NCBI RefSeq assembly: GCF_028368995.1
Contig: NZ_JAQNDL010000003.1
Location: 124,001-188,000, forward strand
Origin: Nannocystis bainbridge
GTDB lineage: Bacteria; Myxococcota_A; Polyangia; Nannocystales; Nannocystaceae
Direction of reading: 5' to 3'
Length of the DNA: 64,000 bases
A program made the translations under genes and the position numbers. Below are positions 31,213 to 42,700 of this stretch, piece after piece; within the stretch, counting starts at the first letter, position 1; every line of letters starts with the position of its first letter. A model generated the notes under the pieces. It had not been told where the DNA came from. It did not search any database and saw only the letters and a list, made by a program, of their open reading frames with translations.

Positions 31213-34200
31213 TCAGCGAGCCCGGCGCCGGCGCAGCGTCAGCAGCAGCAGCGTCAGCGCCGACAGCCCGGCCCCGCCGGGCCCGTCCTGGCGGCAGCCG
31301 CAGCCGCTCTCGTCGGTCGCGCCGCCGCCCGTGTCGCTGTCCGTGTCGCCGCCCGAGCCCGTCGAATCACTCGCCTCGGTGTCGCTGCCCGCGTCCGTCG
31401 CCGAGGTGGTCGGCTCCGGCCCGGTCTCGCTCGAAGCACCCGTCGTCGGCAATTGCCCGCTCGAGCCGTCCGAGTCCGACCCGCCGCTCGTCGTCGAGTC
31501 ACCGTCCACCGAGCAATCGGCCTCGCAGCCGTCGCCGCCCGCCGCGTTGCCGTCGTCGCACTGCTCCCCGCTGTCGACCACCCCGTCGCCGCAGCCGGCG
31601 TCCGAGCAGTCGGTGCGGCACGCGTCGGCCGCCTCGTCGCTGTTGTTCGCGCCCTCGTCGCAATCCTCGCCGACGCTGACGATCCCGTCGCCGCACACCG
31701 CCGCCGGCGCGTCGACCACCCCGACCACGCACAGCGCGTCGAGCGTCCAGCCGCCCATCTCGAGCCCGCCGTCGCTGCGCAGCTCGTACTTCAGCGTCAC
31801 CGCGTCGTTCACCACCGACGCCGTCAGGTCGACGTCGTGGAACCGCCACTCGCGGTCCGTGTGGTGCGTGCTCGCGTCGTTCATCATCAGGCTGGCGAAG
31901 TTGGTCCACACCGGCTCGTCGTTGGCGTAGATGCGCGCGCGGTCGAAGAACCCGTCCTCGATGTTGAGCCAGCGGCGGTACTGCAGGCGCACCTGCGAAT
32001 AGCCGGTCGTGTCGATCACCGGCGACTGCGCGAAGTTGGTCTTTTCCGACTGATACGTCCCGTTGAAGTTGCCGCCGCCGAGGTCGTTGCCGAACACGCG
32101 CGTCCCGTCGAACGCCGCCTGCGGGTCGCCCGACGCCGTCGGCGAGAGCGGCTCCTGCCACATCCAGTCGTCGGCGCCCTCGCCTTGCTGCCCCATCGAC
32201 AGCCCGTGCGTCCAGCCGTCGGCGGCCGGGTCGGACTCGAAATCGGTGCAGTAGATCTCCTCGACCGCGCCGACGAAGAACTCGTAGAACGGATCGGCCG
32301 CGTTCTCCGGGTACTGCAATTCGGTCGCGTCCGCGAACGTGATCTTGACCTGGTACTGCACCACGCTGCCGGCCGGCTGCTGCGGGATCTTGGCCGTGAT
32401 CTGATCGGGCGCCACGTCCATGGCGATCACCCCGCCGACGTCCTGCTGCTCGCGCAGGCGCCACGTCAGCTCCGCCGACTCGATCGCCCCGCCGCTGCAC
32501 TGCCCGCCCGCGCCGTCGACCGCGACCGACACCGTGTACTCGGCCAGCTGCGGCAGCGCCACCCCCGGCGCCTCGACGTCGACCCCGAGCTTGAACAGCC
32601 CGTGCTTGGCGAACGCGCTGTTGATCAGGCACTGGTTGGGCGTGCCGTTGGCGAGGTCGCCGTCGTCGTCGTCGGCCGCCAGCGCCTCGAAGTACATGCT
32701 CGGGATGTCGACCGCGCGGCGGATCGACTCGTAGTAGATGTGATCGGCGTGGGCCACCGCGCCCGGCCCCTGGTCCTCGACCAGCGCCTTGCGCAGGTCC
32801 CACAGCGCGCCGGCGATGATGAGGCCCGTGATGTGCGTGTCGCCGTCGACGTCGTCGGGCCACACCGCCTCGCTGCCGTTGGGGTCGATGTGGCGCAGCG
32901 GCCCGGGGTCGTTGAGGAAGAAGCCGATGCCCATCGCCGGGTCGTCGACCACCGTCGCCGCCAGGTAGTCGCTCACGCCCTCGGACAGCGCCGGGTCGAA
33001 GTTACCGACGCCCTGGATGATGGCGTGGTCGTGCACCCCGTGGCCGTACTCGTGATAGACGATGTCGGCCACCCGCCCGGTGTTGTTGCACTGGTTGCTC
33101 TGGCGGAAGAAATTGATGTTGCCGTCGTAATAGGCGTTGCAGCTCTCGTTGATGTTGACGGTCGCGGCGAGCTGCTGGGCGACGAACTCGAAGGTGGGGT
33201 CGATCTGGCGCACGTAGTCGATCACGTGGTTGGCGTGCACGAACGTCGAGATCTGCGCGTCGACCAGCTCGTCGTTGGCCGCGTTCCAGTTGACCGTCTG
33301 GTTCGGCTGCAGGTTGAGGTTCGCGGTCGCCTCGTTGCCCGCGTCGTTGGCGACCGTCACCTGCGTGCCGCTGGCCCGCGTCGTCACCATGGTCGCATTG
33401 TTGCCGTTCCACATCACGTCGCCGGTCGGCGAGCTGGTGACGTTCATCCCGCCCACCGTCAGCGCCGCGCGGTTGGCCGGCCAGTTCTGCCGCTCGCCGC
33501 CGGGCTCGCGCACTGGCGCGTTGTAGGCCACCTTGCCGCTGGCGAACAGCAGCGTCTGCTTGCGCGCCACCGGCTCGCCCGTGGCCGCGTCGACGTAGAC
33601 CCGCCAGCGCCCCAGCGGCGCCGTGGTCGCCAGCTCGACCGGCACCACCGTCGCGTACTCGACCCCGCCCCCGCGCACCAGCGGCAGCACCACCGCCTCG
33701 TGCGCGGCCTCGAAGGAGACTGTCCCCGGGGACAGGTCGCGCTCCAGCCACTCGCTCGCGGCCGTGCGCGCCTGGGCGGCGCCCACCTGGCGGACCGCCG
33801 GCGCCGGCACGTGCGGCAGCGCCTCCGAGCCGATCATGAACAGGCGGTCGTTGCGGAAGCGGAAGCTGACCTGCCCGCCCTCGACCGCCACCCCGCGGAC
33901 CCGCTGCACGAACCCGAGTGTGCGCATTCCGCCGCTCTCGACATTCGCCACCAATGTGAAGTCCGCCGCCGACGCCCCCGGCGCCAGCAGGCCGACGTGA
34001 CGGGCCAGGAACGCCCGCGCGAGCCGCTCGGCCGCCACGGGCGAACCCGCGCTCCCGGGCGCCGCGATCCCGGCGCCCCAGATCCGCCGCACCACGTCGG
34101 TATCGCGGTCCCACACCGCCCACGTCTGCGGCCCCATCTCGGCCACCAGCCGCGCCCACGCGCCCCCGTGCCGCGCCGGCGCCTGGTACCACGTCAGGTC

Positions 34201-34347
34201 GGCCAGCGCCCGCACCGGAGCCCCCCGGGCGACCTCCACGGCGGGCCGCCGCGCGTGCGCAGCAGGGGTCTGAACCGCGCTCGCGGTCGGGCTGACGGCC
34301 ATCAAAGTGGCCGCGGTGAGGGTGGCAATTCCGTGGGCGAGTCTCAT
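31213..34347 (-). CDS. Secreted M36-like metalloprotease with MYXO-CTERM-type anchor
   Basis: 1044 residues. The start at 34347 gives the signal peptide MRLAHGIATLTAATLMAVSP and has GGAGGAGA 3 bases upstream. An FTP-like propeptide region (residues 50-240) precedes the zinc peptidase: HEYGH at 432-436 and the downstream Glu in SEGVSDYLA, as in fungalysin (M36). A beta-rich domain follows, then Cys-rich myxobacterial repeats (CGDGIVSVGEDCDEGANNSD, CGDGVVDSGEQCDDGN), a Ser/Thr/Gly linker and the C-terminal GCGCRQDG, hydrophobic helix and RRRRAR tail. It should be a surface or released digestive protease, useful in predation. A perfect palindrome (33720-33735) lies in frame in the propeptide region. 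Confidence 0.92.
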   Translation of the reverse strand: MRLAHGIATLTAATLMAVSPTASAVQTPAAHARRPAVEVARGAPVRALADLTWYQAPARHGGAWARLVAEMGPQTWAVWDRDTDVVRRIWGAGIAAPGSAGSPVAAERLARAFLARHVGLLAPGASAADFTLVANVESGGMRTLGFVQRVRGVAVEGGQVSFRFRNDRLFMIGSEALPHVPAPAVRQVGAAQARTAASEWLERDLSPGTVSFEAAHEAVVLPLVRGGGVEYATVVPVELATTAPLGRWRVYVDAATGEPVARKQTLLFASGKVAYNAPVREPGGERQNWPANRAALTVGGMNVTSSPTGDVMWNGNNATMVTTRASGTQVTVANDAGNEATANLNLQPNQTVNWNAANDELVDAQISTFVHANHVIDYVRQIDPTFEFVAQQLAATVNINESCNAYYDGNINFFRQSNQCNNTGRVADIVYHEYGHGVHDHAIIQGVGNFDPALSEGVSDYLAATVVDDPAMGIGFFLNDPGPLRHIDPNGSEAVWPDDVDGDTHITGLIIAGALWDLRKALVEDQGPGAVAHADHIYYESIRRAVDIPSMYFEALAADDDDGDLANGTPNQCLINSAFAKHGLFKLGVDVEAPGVALPQLAEYTVSVAVDGAGGQCSGGAIESAELTWRLREQQDVGGVIAMDVAPDQITAKIPQQPAGSVVQYQVKITFADATELQYPENAADPFYEFFVGAVEEIYCTDFESDPAADGWTHGLSMGQQGEGADDWMWQEPLSPTASGDPQAAFDGTRVFGNDLGGGNFNGTYQSEKTNFAQSPVIDTTGYSQVRLQYRRWLNIEDGFFDRARIYANDEPVWTNFASLMMNDASTHHTDREWRFHDVDLTASVVNDAVTLKYELRSDGGLEMGGWTLDALCVVGVVDAPAAVCGDGIVSVGEDCDEGANNSDEAADACRTDCSDAGCGDGVVDSGEQCDDGNAAGGDGCEADCSVDGDSTTSGGSDSDGSSGQLPTTGASSETGPEPTTSATDAGSDTEASDSTGSGGDTDSDTGGGATDESGCGCRQDGPGGAGLSALTLLLLTLRRRRAR
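33720..33735. repeat. In-frame perfect palindrome in metalloprotease gene
   Basis: CTGTCCCC and GGGGACAG meet without a spacer; it encodes a short LSPGTV-like piece in the propeptide region. Confidence 0.7.
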
Positions 34348-34511
34348 CGGTCTCCTCCGCGGGTGCGCCAGAGCGCACCACGCCGGCACCCTACCAAAAC
34401 GCAAGACCCTGGAGGTATGTTTGTGTCTAGCGCGTGCTCACAGGGAGAACCCTGTCTCCGCCAGACCCCTCGCCCTGCCCCCAGGCGGCGCGTACCCTGA
34501 GGCGATGCATC

Positions 34512-34531
34512 ACATGTCTCCGAGGACATGT
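34512..34531. repeat. Dispersed ACATGTC palindrome
   Basis: ACATGTC and GACATGT arms around TCCGAG, between two divergent genes. Confidence 0.65.
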
Positions 34532-34656
34532 TGCTTCAGACATACCCCATGGCGAAGAGTGCCAGCGGCCGAGGCGAGGCCGGTCGGGGCGGCCTCGCCG
34601 ATGGACGTGCAGGTCATCCCCAGCGACAGTGCCAAGAATGGCCAGGGGATTTTGCG

Positions 34657-34662
34657 TATGCT
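34657..34662 (+). promoter_or_regulatory. -10 element of leaderless H1-like/LRR gene
   Basis: TATGCT ends 8 bases before the ATG at 34671. Confidence 0.5.
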
Positions 34663-34670
34663 GACCGCGA

Positions 34671-35786
34671 ATGGCCAACAGCAAGACGACGAAGCCAAAG
34701 ACCTCAGGCAAGGCCGCGGCGGGCAAACCCAAGACGGGCAAAGCCACCGCGAAGAAATCCGCCGCGAAGAAGGCCGCCGCGAAGAAGGCCTCCACGAAGA
34801 AGACCACGGCGAACAAGACCACGGTGAAGAAGACCGCGGTGAAGAAGACCGCGGTGAAGAAGCCCTCGGCGAAGAAGACCACGGCGAAGAAGACCACGGC
34901 GAAGAAGACCCCCGCGAAGAAGACCGCCGCGAAGAAGACCGCCGCGAAGAAGACCCCCGCGAAGAAGACCCCCGCGAAGAGGGCCACAACCAAGAAGCCC
35001 ACCGCGAACAAGCCCACTGCGAGCAAGCCCACCGCGAGCTTTCCGACGGACGAGGTGCTGAGCGAGATCGAGGACAACCTGATCTCGTACTCCTACAATT
35101 TCAGATCGCCGGCCACCGACCGCGAGGGCAAGGCCTGGCGGAAGATCGCCTTCTCGGGTCCGCTCAAGCTCCTGGCCAAGCTCGTCAAGCACCCCGTGGC
35201 GCAGCAGCTGGAGACGCTCACCATCGTCGGCATCGACGCGAAGGCCGACAAGGTCATCCGCGTGCTGTCCGAGGGCCCTCCGCTCGCGGCGTTGCGCGAG
35301 CTGCGTCTTGGCTTCCTGCCCGAGGGTCAGAGCGATTTGGTCGGCTTCGAAGAGCGCGACTGCGGCGACCTGACCGCCCTGTCCCGGGCCTGCCCGCGCC
35401 TGGAGATCCTGCGGCTGCTCTGCCCTGGCTTCGTGGCCGCCGATCACCCCACGCTCCGGGTCCTGGACGCGCGCACGGGGGCCCGGCCGGCGTCGGTGGC
35501 CTCGCTGGCCAAGGCGTCGCTACCGCGCCTGGAGGAGCTTCACCTCGGCTTCGGGGTCGAGGACGACGAGCCCCTGTATGCATCGCTGATCTGGCCGCCG
35601 AACACGCTCCAGCCGCTGCTCGACGGCAAGGCGCTGCCGACGCTGCGCCGGCTGTGCCTGTGGCCCATGCCGGAGGACGACGGCCTGTTCAAGCTGGCCA
35701 GGGCCTCGCCGCTGGCGAAGCGCGCGAAGATCGAGCTGCGCAGCACCGACGACCTCGAGGCCGACACCGACGCTTACACGCTCTGA
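34671..35786 (+). CDS. Histone-H1-like basic tail fused to LRR-like domain
   Basis: 371 residues. Residues 1-125 are almost only Lys, Ala, Thr and Pro in AAKKT/TAKKT pentads, as in histone H1-like DNA-binding tails; the DNA shows 15-base tandem repeats over 34750-35030. Residues 130-371 have leucine-rich-repeat-like strands (LETLTIVGID, LRELRLGF, LEILRLLCPG, LEELHLGFG, LRRLCLWP). The combination suggests a DNA- or polyanion-binding arm joined to a protein-interaction platform. Repeat-number changes between strains would be expected. I know no named family with this exact layout. Confidence 0.85.
   Translation: MANSKTTKPKTSGKAAAGKPKTGKATAKKSAAKKAAAKKASTKKTTANKTTVKKTAVKKTAVKKPSAKKTTAKKTTAKKTPAKKTAAKKTAAKKTPAKKTPAKRATTKKPTANKPTASKPTASFPTDEVLSEIEDNLISYSYNFRSPATDREGKAWRKIAFSGPLKLLAKLVKHPVAQQLETLTIVGIDAKADKVIRVLSEGPPLAALRELRLGFLPEGQSDLVGFEERDCGDLTALSRACPRLEILRLLCPGFVAADHPTLRVLDARTGARPASVASLAKASLPRLEELHLGFGVEDDEPLYASLIWPPNTLQPLLDGKALPTLRRLCLWPMPEDDGLFKLARASPLAKRAKIELRSTDDLEADTDAYTL
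34750..35030 (+). repeat. 15-bp tandem repeats coding for AKKT pentads
   Basis: Imperfect repeats of an AAGAAGACC-GCC-GCG type unit code the basic tail. They are coding repeats and not a CRISPR array: there is no spacer-like unique sequence. Confidence 0.75.
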
Positions 35787-35916
35787 CCGGGCTCACAGCT
35801 CGGCCACCGCTCGCCTGTCCACATATCGTGCGAGCGGCCCGACGTCTGCACGTCGCATAGCCGCACGAACACGTCGGTCCACGCGTGCTCGAGAAGCACA
35901 CCTCCGCGCGCGGCCG

Positions 35917-35939
35917 GGGACATGTCCCGAAAGACATCC
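35917..35939. repeat. Dispersed ATGTCC palindrome
   Basis: GGGACATGTCC and AGACATCCC around CGAA, 17 bases past the end of the minus-strand lipoprotein and between convergent genes. A terminator role is possible. Confidence 0.6.
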
Positions 35940-35955
35940 CCCGTTTCGACCCTGC

Positions 35956-36720
35956 TCAGCGCCGCACCGGCTCGAGCTCGAGCCGCGCGATCGACAGCTG
36001 CACCCACGCGTCGTACGCCTGGGCCTCGACGTTGAACCGGTAGTCGCGCCAGCTCCACCCCTGCGGCCGCGCCTCGGTGCCCACGTGGAGCTCGAAGCGC
36101 TCCGCCTCGGCGCGAAACGGCTGGTACTCGAGCGCCACCAGCAGCGGCGGCTCCTCCCCGGCGTCGATCTGCTTGGTCGAGTGGCCGAGGAACTTCATCC
36201 GCGTCGAGCCGAGCTCGATCTCGGCGCCTCGCTGCAGCCGCGCCGCGATCGGCTGGCCGGGCCGCACGCGCTCGGTGACCTGCTCGGCGGTCACCACCAG
36301 CCGCGGCTTGCGGCTCGGATCTTCGACCTCGACGACCTCGACCCGCCAGCGCTCGAACCACGCCTCGCGCACCGACTCGTAGCCCGCCGAGAGCAGGCTG
36401 ATCTCGCGGCGCACCGGCGCCCCCATGCCCTCGAAGATCAGCATCAGCGTGATCCCGCTGCCGCCCGGATAGCTGCCGTCGGGGCTGGCCTCGATCGATT
36501 CGACGGTCACGCCTTCAAAATGCACCGTGACCCCGCCGCCGAGCGGCAGCCGCTCGTTCGGCGCGAGCGTCATGCGGGGTGCGGGGCTGGCGGGCGCGGT
36601 GGTCTTCGGCGGATCGGGGGGTTGCATGGTCGGCGCGGGGGCAGGAGCGGCGCACGCGGCGAGCAGGCAGACCACGAGGCCGCCGCGCGCCGCCATCGCA
36701 TCGCGAATCACAGCACTCAT
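35956..36720 (-). CDS. Lipoprotein coupled to alpha-2-macroglobulin
   Basis: 254 residues. The ATG at 36720 overlaps the stop of the preceding alpha-2-macroglobulin gene (ATGA), so translation is coupled. The signal peptide ends in a lipobox (VCLLAACAAP), then a Pro-rich spacer. Two beta-rich halves follow, the second ending SWRDYRFNVEAQ, similar in design to the lipoprotein at 8739-9545. The tight coupling suggests it works with the macroglobulin at the same membrane, perhaps as a partner or chaperone; this is inference. Confidence 0.82.
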   Translation of the reverse strand: MSAVIRDAMAARGGLVVCLLAACAAPAPAPTMQPPDPPKTTAPASPAPRMTLAPNERLPLGGGVTVHFEGVTVESIEASPDGSYPGGSGITLMLIFEGMGAPVRREISLLSAGYESVREAWFERWRVEVVEVEDPSRKPRLVVTAEQVTERVRPGQPIAARLQRGAEIELGSTRMKFLGHSTKQIDAGEEPPLLVALEYQPFRAEAERFELHVGTEARPQGWSWRDYRFNVEAQAYDAWVQLSIARLELEPVRR

Positions 36721-39700
36721 TCGACGATCACCTTCGCGCTCCACCCGCGGCCGAACGTCTCCGGGTGGTACATCTCCTCCGCCTTCGGCGGCGGCACCAC
36801 GAACACCCCCGGCGTGGTCGCCAGCGCCACGTACGTGTATGTGTGCACGCCCTCCCACAGCAGCGAAGTGAACGCCTCGGCTCGCTCGTCGCGCAGGTTC
36901 TGGTGCTCGAACCACGGGCGGTTCCACCACCACCACGGCGACTGCTTGCTCAGCGCCTGCGGGTCCTCCGGCAGCGCCCCGGTCGTCATCAGCGCCGGGT
37001 TCTGCGGCTCGAGCCCGGCCGGCAGCGGGTCGACCAGCGCCACGTGGTAGCGGCGGGTCGGCGCCACCATCGTCAGGCGCACCCGCACGCGCGCCCCGCC
37101 CTTGATCCGCCACGTCCCGTCGGCGTCGCGCTTTACGTCCTTCGGGTCGTCGATCGGCTCGTACGCGCGGTCGACCACGAACCCGTGATCGCTCGGCGGC
37201 ATCATCAGATCGGTCGGTGCGTAGCGCATCCCGATCCGGTAGTACAGGCGGCCTTTGCCCTCCTTTTGCAGGATCAGGTCGCCCGACCCGATCGCCGCCA
37301 CCTCCGCCATCGGGATGTCGATCCGCCGGCGGTCGGTCTGCCGACCGGCGAACTTCTGCTCGCCGGCGTAGCGCGCTCCCAGCCACACCCGCGCCACGAA
37401 ATCGGGCGTGATCTTCTCGTAGGTGTTGAAGTAGCGGTCGAGCGCCACCAGCACGAACGCGTTCTCCTGCGTGCTGCTCCACCGGCCCGCCTTGCGGTGG
37501 GCCATCAGCCCCTCGACCAGCTTCGGGATCAGGTCGCTCTTCGGCTGATCGGCGATCAGCGCCTCGAGCATCAACGCGTCGACCCGGCGGTCCGAGTGCA
37601 GCAGCACGTGCCCGCCGTCGCTGTACGAGGTCACGAAGTGGGCCGCGCCCGCGGTCTCCTCGGCCCGGTTGCGGACGATCAGGCGGATCGCCTCGAGCTC
37701 GGCGGTCGAGGCCGGATCGCCCTGCAGCGCCGAGTACAGCCACGCCACCGCCTCCATCCCCATCTTCTCGATCCCGCCGGCCTCCTTGATCAGCTCGCGC
37801 GCCGCCGTCGGGTTGCCGCGGCCGAGCTGGCGCAGGGTGTAGAGCGCGTAGGCCCGCAGCACCTGCTTCTCGACCGGCCCGTACGACTCGGGGATCCGGT
37901 AGCGGATCGACTGCAGGTAGTTGACTGCCTTTTGGGTCATGTCCTTGGGGACATTGAAGCCCTTGGCGTCGGCGCGGGCCAGCGCGTGCGCGACGTGGAT
38001 CGAAAGGTACGGGTACGAGCGCTCGCCCCAGCGCCAGAAGCCCCAGCCGCCGTCATAGTTCTGCAGCTTGGCCAGCCGCAGCAGGTCCTGGCGCACGCCG
38101 GCCTCGAGCTCCTTCGGCGGCGGCAGGCCCTCGGCCGCGAACGCGGACAGCACGTCGCGCAGCGACGCGATCGCCATCACCCGCGACGACACCTGCTCCG
38201 CGCAGTCGAACGGGTAGCGGACCAGGTACAGCAGCGCGTCGGTCAGCCCGGCCAGCGCCGTCGAAGTCGTCGTCACCTCGAGCCCGCCGAACTCGCGCCA
38301 CACCTGGCCCGGCGCCTTGACCGGCTGGGCCACCGCGCCGCTGTCGAGCGTGCCGTAGGTCGCGAACGCCTCGGTGGTCGCCGGCGTCCACACCGGCAGC
38401 GACACCTCGGCCGCGTCGGTGTGCTTGCCGCTGGCGACCGCGAATTGGAACCGCGCCGTGCCGGCCAGCTCGGTCGTGGCCGGGAACCGGACCTCGACCC
38501 GGTCGCCCGCCGGCACCTGCACCTTGCGACCTGTCCCTGCGGTCAGCTTGGCATTGCCGGCGCGGACCGCCACCTCGACCGTCAGCGGCTTCTTGCCCTG
38601 GTTCTGCACCACCACCGGCAGCTCGAGCTTGTCGCCGAAGTTGAGGAAGCGCGGCGGCGACGGCCGGACCATCAGCGGCCGGCTCGCGGTCACCGTCGCC
38701 TCGCCGCTGCCGAACGCGCCCGTGCCCGCGGCCGCGACCGCCATCACGCGATAGCGCGTGAGGTTGTCGGGCAGCTTGAGCTTCACCTGCGCCTTGCCCT
38801 TGCTGTCCGTCGGGACAGCCGCGGCGAACAGCGCCAGCGCGCTGAAGTCGGTCCGCAGCGCGATCGCCCCCTCCTCCTGCTGCGCGCCCGACTCGTCGTC
38901 CGTGGGCTTCGAGACCTCGGCCTTCTTCTCCTCCTCCGGCGCCGGCGCCATCACCGGCGCCCCCGGGGCCATGCCGGCGTTCTTCTTGCTCGCCCGCTTC
39001 GGCGCGGCCTCGGCCCGATCGTCGCTGTCGCCGTCGCGCGAGCTGCCGACCGCGCCCGTCAGCTGCAGCTTGGCCAGATCGGGCCGCGCCAACAGCAAGA
39101 GCTCGCGCAGGTGATGCTCGCGCACCCCGCCGTCGCGGTCGAGGTAGAACGTCGCCACCGGGTCGGGCCACGAATAACCGGTCAGCGACAGCACCGCCTC
39201 GTCGACCACCGCCAGCGCCACCTCGCCGCCGGCGACCGGCTTGCCCTCGGCGTCCTTCAGCTCGACGTCGACCACCGTCTCCGCACCCGGCGGCAACTCC
39301 TCGTCGCGCGGCTTGGCCGTCAATTGCAGCGTGCGCCGGCGCGGCGGGACCCGCAGGTTGACCGACCCGGCCGCATACGCTGGCCGCGGGGCCAGGCCCG
39401 GATCGGCCGTCCCGTCGTCGCGGGTCCGCGGGGCCGCGCCGACCAGGTCGACGTGGACGTGCAGGTTCGGCACGTGGCCCTCCTCGATCGGCACCCGCAG
39501 CTTGGCCGCCCCGTCCTCGACCTTGAACCGCTCGCTGCGCACCAGCCCCGAGCGGCGGATCGTCATCACGCCCTCGGCCTGCGGCCACGGCGACACCACC
39601 AGCAGCTCGGCGACATCGCCGGCCCCGTACTCCTTCTTGTCGGTCAGCAGCCCGACCTTCTCCTGCTCGATCGTGCGGCTCGGCGGCGTGTCACCGCCCG

Positions 39701-42700
39701 CCACCCACAGGTCCGTGCGCGTCACGCTGGCGCGCCCGCGGGCGTCGGCCACCGTCGCCTCGAGCCGCAGCGTGCCGCCGCGCCGGGCCACGAAGTCACA
39801 GCGGGCCGCACCCTTGCTCGAGCTGACCGGGCAGTTCTGGGTGTCGACGACCTTCTCCGTCCATTGCCCGCGCTCCTGCACCCACTCGAATTGCTGGGCC
39901 AGCACCGTCGCCGTCTTGCCCTCGATCAGCTTGCCGTCGAGGTCGGCGATCACCGCCTCGACGCTGAACTTGTCGCCCTTGTTGTAGAACGGCCGCGACG
40001 TCTTGAGCCCGACGTAGAGGTCGGCCGGATGGACCACGAGGCGGGTGCGCCCGGTCCATTTCTGCCGGTTCACGTCCTGCGCCGAGCCCTCGGCCGTGAC
40101 CGTGTACGCGCGCGCCGGCCGGCTCCACACGAAATCGGCGCGGATCCGGTGCTGGCCGGCGGCGTCGGTCTTGCCGGTGAACGTGAACTCGCGCCCCTGC
40201 GGTCGGGCGTCGCGGCGCCACCAGGACCAGCTCTCGGTGAAGCCGAAGCTGTACTCGTCGAGCCCCGGCGGGCTGAAGCTCGCCGGCTCGCTGCGCACCC
40301 GCCAGTCGACTTCTGCGCCCGCGAGCCCGCCGCCCGAGAAATAATTGGCGCTCAGCGTCAGCTCGGCGCTGGTGCCGACCAGGTGCGGCCCCGGCGACGC
40401 CTCGACCTTCACCTCGTACTCCGGCCGGCGGAACTCCTCGACCTTGAGGTTGTGATAATGCGTGCGCCCGCCGACCTCGATGTGCAGCGGCGCCGGCCCG
40501 GTGTTGATATTACCCGGCAGCGCCAGCGTCAGCTCGAACCCGCCGGCCGCGTTGACCGGCACCTCGCCCTTCAGCACCTCGCTGCCGCGCGGGTCGTAGA
40601 GCCGATAATTCGCCGTCGACGCCGAGGTCAGGCCGATGTCGCCGCGCTCGCCCCCGCCGACGCTGCGCACCCAACCCTTGACCTTGGCCGTCTCGCCCGG
40701 CTTGTAGAGCCCGCGGTCCTCCGCCACGTAAAAGCGGTAGTCGTCGCCCTGCGAATACGCGCTCCAGCCGGTCGAGTCGGGCGAATAATAGTACATGTTC
40801 TCGGGCACGAACGCGACGTCCCCGCCCTTGCTGGCGATCAGCAATTGCCCGCGATCGCCCAGCGGCAGGGTCGCCAGCCCGTCGGCCCCGCTCCGCCCCG
40901 TCCCGCCCTGCGGCACGATCTTCACGTCGACCCCGGAGAGCGGCGCCCCGTCGGCCAGGTTGGTCGCCCACGTCACCATCTCGCCGGGATCGACGAACGC
41001 GGTCAGGCCGATGCGGGTCACCTGCGCCCACGCCATCGCGTACTGCCGCTGCCAGCAGTCCCGCGGCTGCCGCGGCGGCTCGACGAACGCGATCACGTGC
41101 CCGAGCCCGTTCTTCAGCGCCGGCGACAGATCGATCGCCGTCTCGACCAGCGCGTCGGGCCGGTCGTCGACCTTGACCGTCGTCGTCGCCACCAGCCGCC
41201 CCGGCGGCGGCGGGATCGGCTTGCCGTCGCGGCAATCCATGTCGCGGCGATAATTGAGGTACTTCCCGTAGTCCTCCGGCGTGATCGCGAACAGCTGCAC
41301 CTTCAGCTTCGGCCGGTTGATCGTGAACACCGAGAGCTTCGGCCCGCCGCTCGGATCGAGGACCACGAAATCGCGCGGCGGCCCCTGCAGCTGCGGCTCG
41401 GCGCGCGTGGTCGTGAACCGCGACACGGCCGGCTTCTCCGACGCCTGCCCGAACACGTCGGGCAGCCCGGCGGCGACCGTCACCGAGTAGGTCGTGCGGC
41501 CGACCGTCGCGCCGGTGATGGTGATCGTATTGCCGCCGGCGCTGATGTTCATGCCCGGGATCGACGGCTCGACATGGACCGATTTGGGGTCGAAGCGCTC
41601 GAGGTCGATCGGATTTGTGAACTCGACCTGCAGCGGCATCAGCGGCCGGCACTCGCCGCCCCAGCTGCAATGCGCCCCGGTGTGCTGCATCGGCCCGTAG
41701 GTGTAAAAACCGAACGAGTGGGGCAGCTTGGTGCGCCGCGGCCCCTCGGCCGACGGCGTGCCCGCCCCGACCGTCACCGAGACCGAGGTCCCGCGCGGCA
41801 GCGGCTCGACCGCCCGGAACGCCACGCTGCGCCCCGGCTCGCTCGCCGCCACCAGCCCACGCGCCGTCGCGTCGGCCTCGATCTCCGCCGCGGTCGCCAG
41901 CCGGATCGCCCGCTTGCCGCCGGCGTCGACGGTGAGGACCTCGAGGACCGCCTGCGGATCGATCTTCTGATCGAAGCCGACCACCATGACCGGCTCGAGG
42001 TCATGTGGGCCGCCCATCGGCGTCATGGTGAGCACCTTCGGCGGCGGCGTCGAGAACGTCCACTCCTTGGCCGTGGCCAGCGCCCCGCCGACGCTCGACT
42101 TGACCTGCGCCGGCACGCGGACCTTGTAGTCCGTCGCCATCGGGAACCGCCCCTCCGGTTCGAACATCACGGTCTTCGCCCCGACCCACCGCCACGATCC
42201 GGGCGGCTGCGGCGACAGCTCGACCGGCACCTTCAGCTTGGCAAGCTCCGCGTGGCTCGTCACCGCCACCATCGGCTGCGAGAACGACACCGAAAGATGC
42301 GGCGCCAGCTCGACCTCGCCCTCGGGCATCGACCGCGTCACCGCCAGCGGCCCCGCCTCGGCCCGCTCCGGCGCCGCCGCCTCGGCCGGCGGCGGGAAGG
42401 CCTGCGTCACCGTCTTGCCCGGCCGCGGCGCCGGCAAGCTGCTCTCGCGCAGGGCGAAGTTCTGCCTGTCACCTGTCTTTTCGGTCAGCGCCGGCAGGCG
42501 CGCCAGCAGCTTGGCCGCGCGCGCCTCGGACAGCGGCTCCGCGGGCGCCGGAGGCCGCCCGGCCAGCGCCCCGCCCTTCGGCTCCTCGCTCGCGCGCAGC
42601 CGGACCTCGAGCCCCTCGGGCGCGTCCTGCGGCGCCTTCTGCAGGTCGATGTCCCGCGTGCCCGACTCCGCCGACAGCGGCCCGTCGGGCACCGCCACCA

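Larger units (their letters stand above)
34348..34670. other. Divergent promoter region with three inverted repeats
   Basis: Holds GGTGCGC/GCGCACC around CAGA (34362-34379) in the metalloprotease leader near its Shine-Dalgarno, ACAGGG/CCCTGT around AGAA (34440-34455), and the dispersed ACATGTC/GACATGT palindrome (34512-34531). A TAGGGT hexamer about 40 bases before the metalloprotease start could be its -10. Confidence 0.5.

Noticed and set aside
30880-34500. Long plus-strand frame opposite the metalloprotease
   Set aside because: Same reason: composition is Arg/Val/Ala-rich without motifs, while the minus strand has signal peptide, HEYGH and MYXO-CTERM end.
34750-35030. Regular repeats suggesting a CRISPR array
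   Set aside because: Repeats are 15-bp and coding (AKKT pentads), without unique spacers, and no cas genes are nearby.
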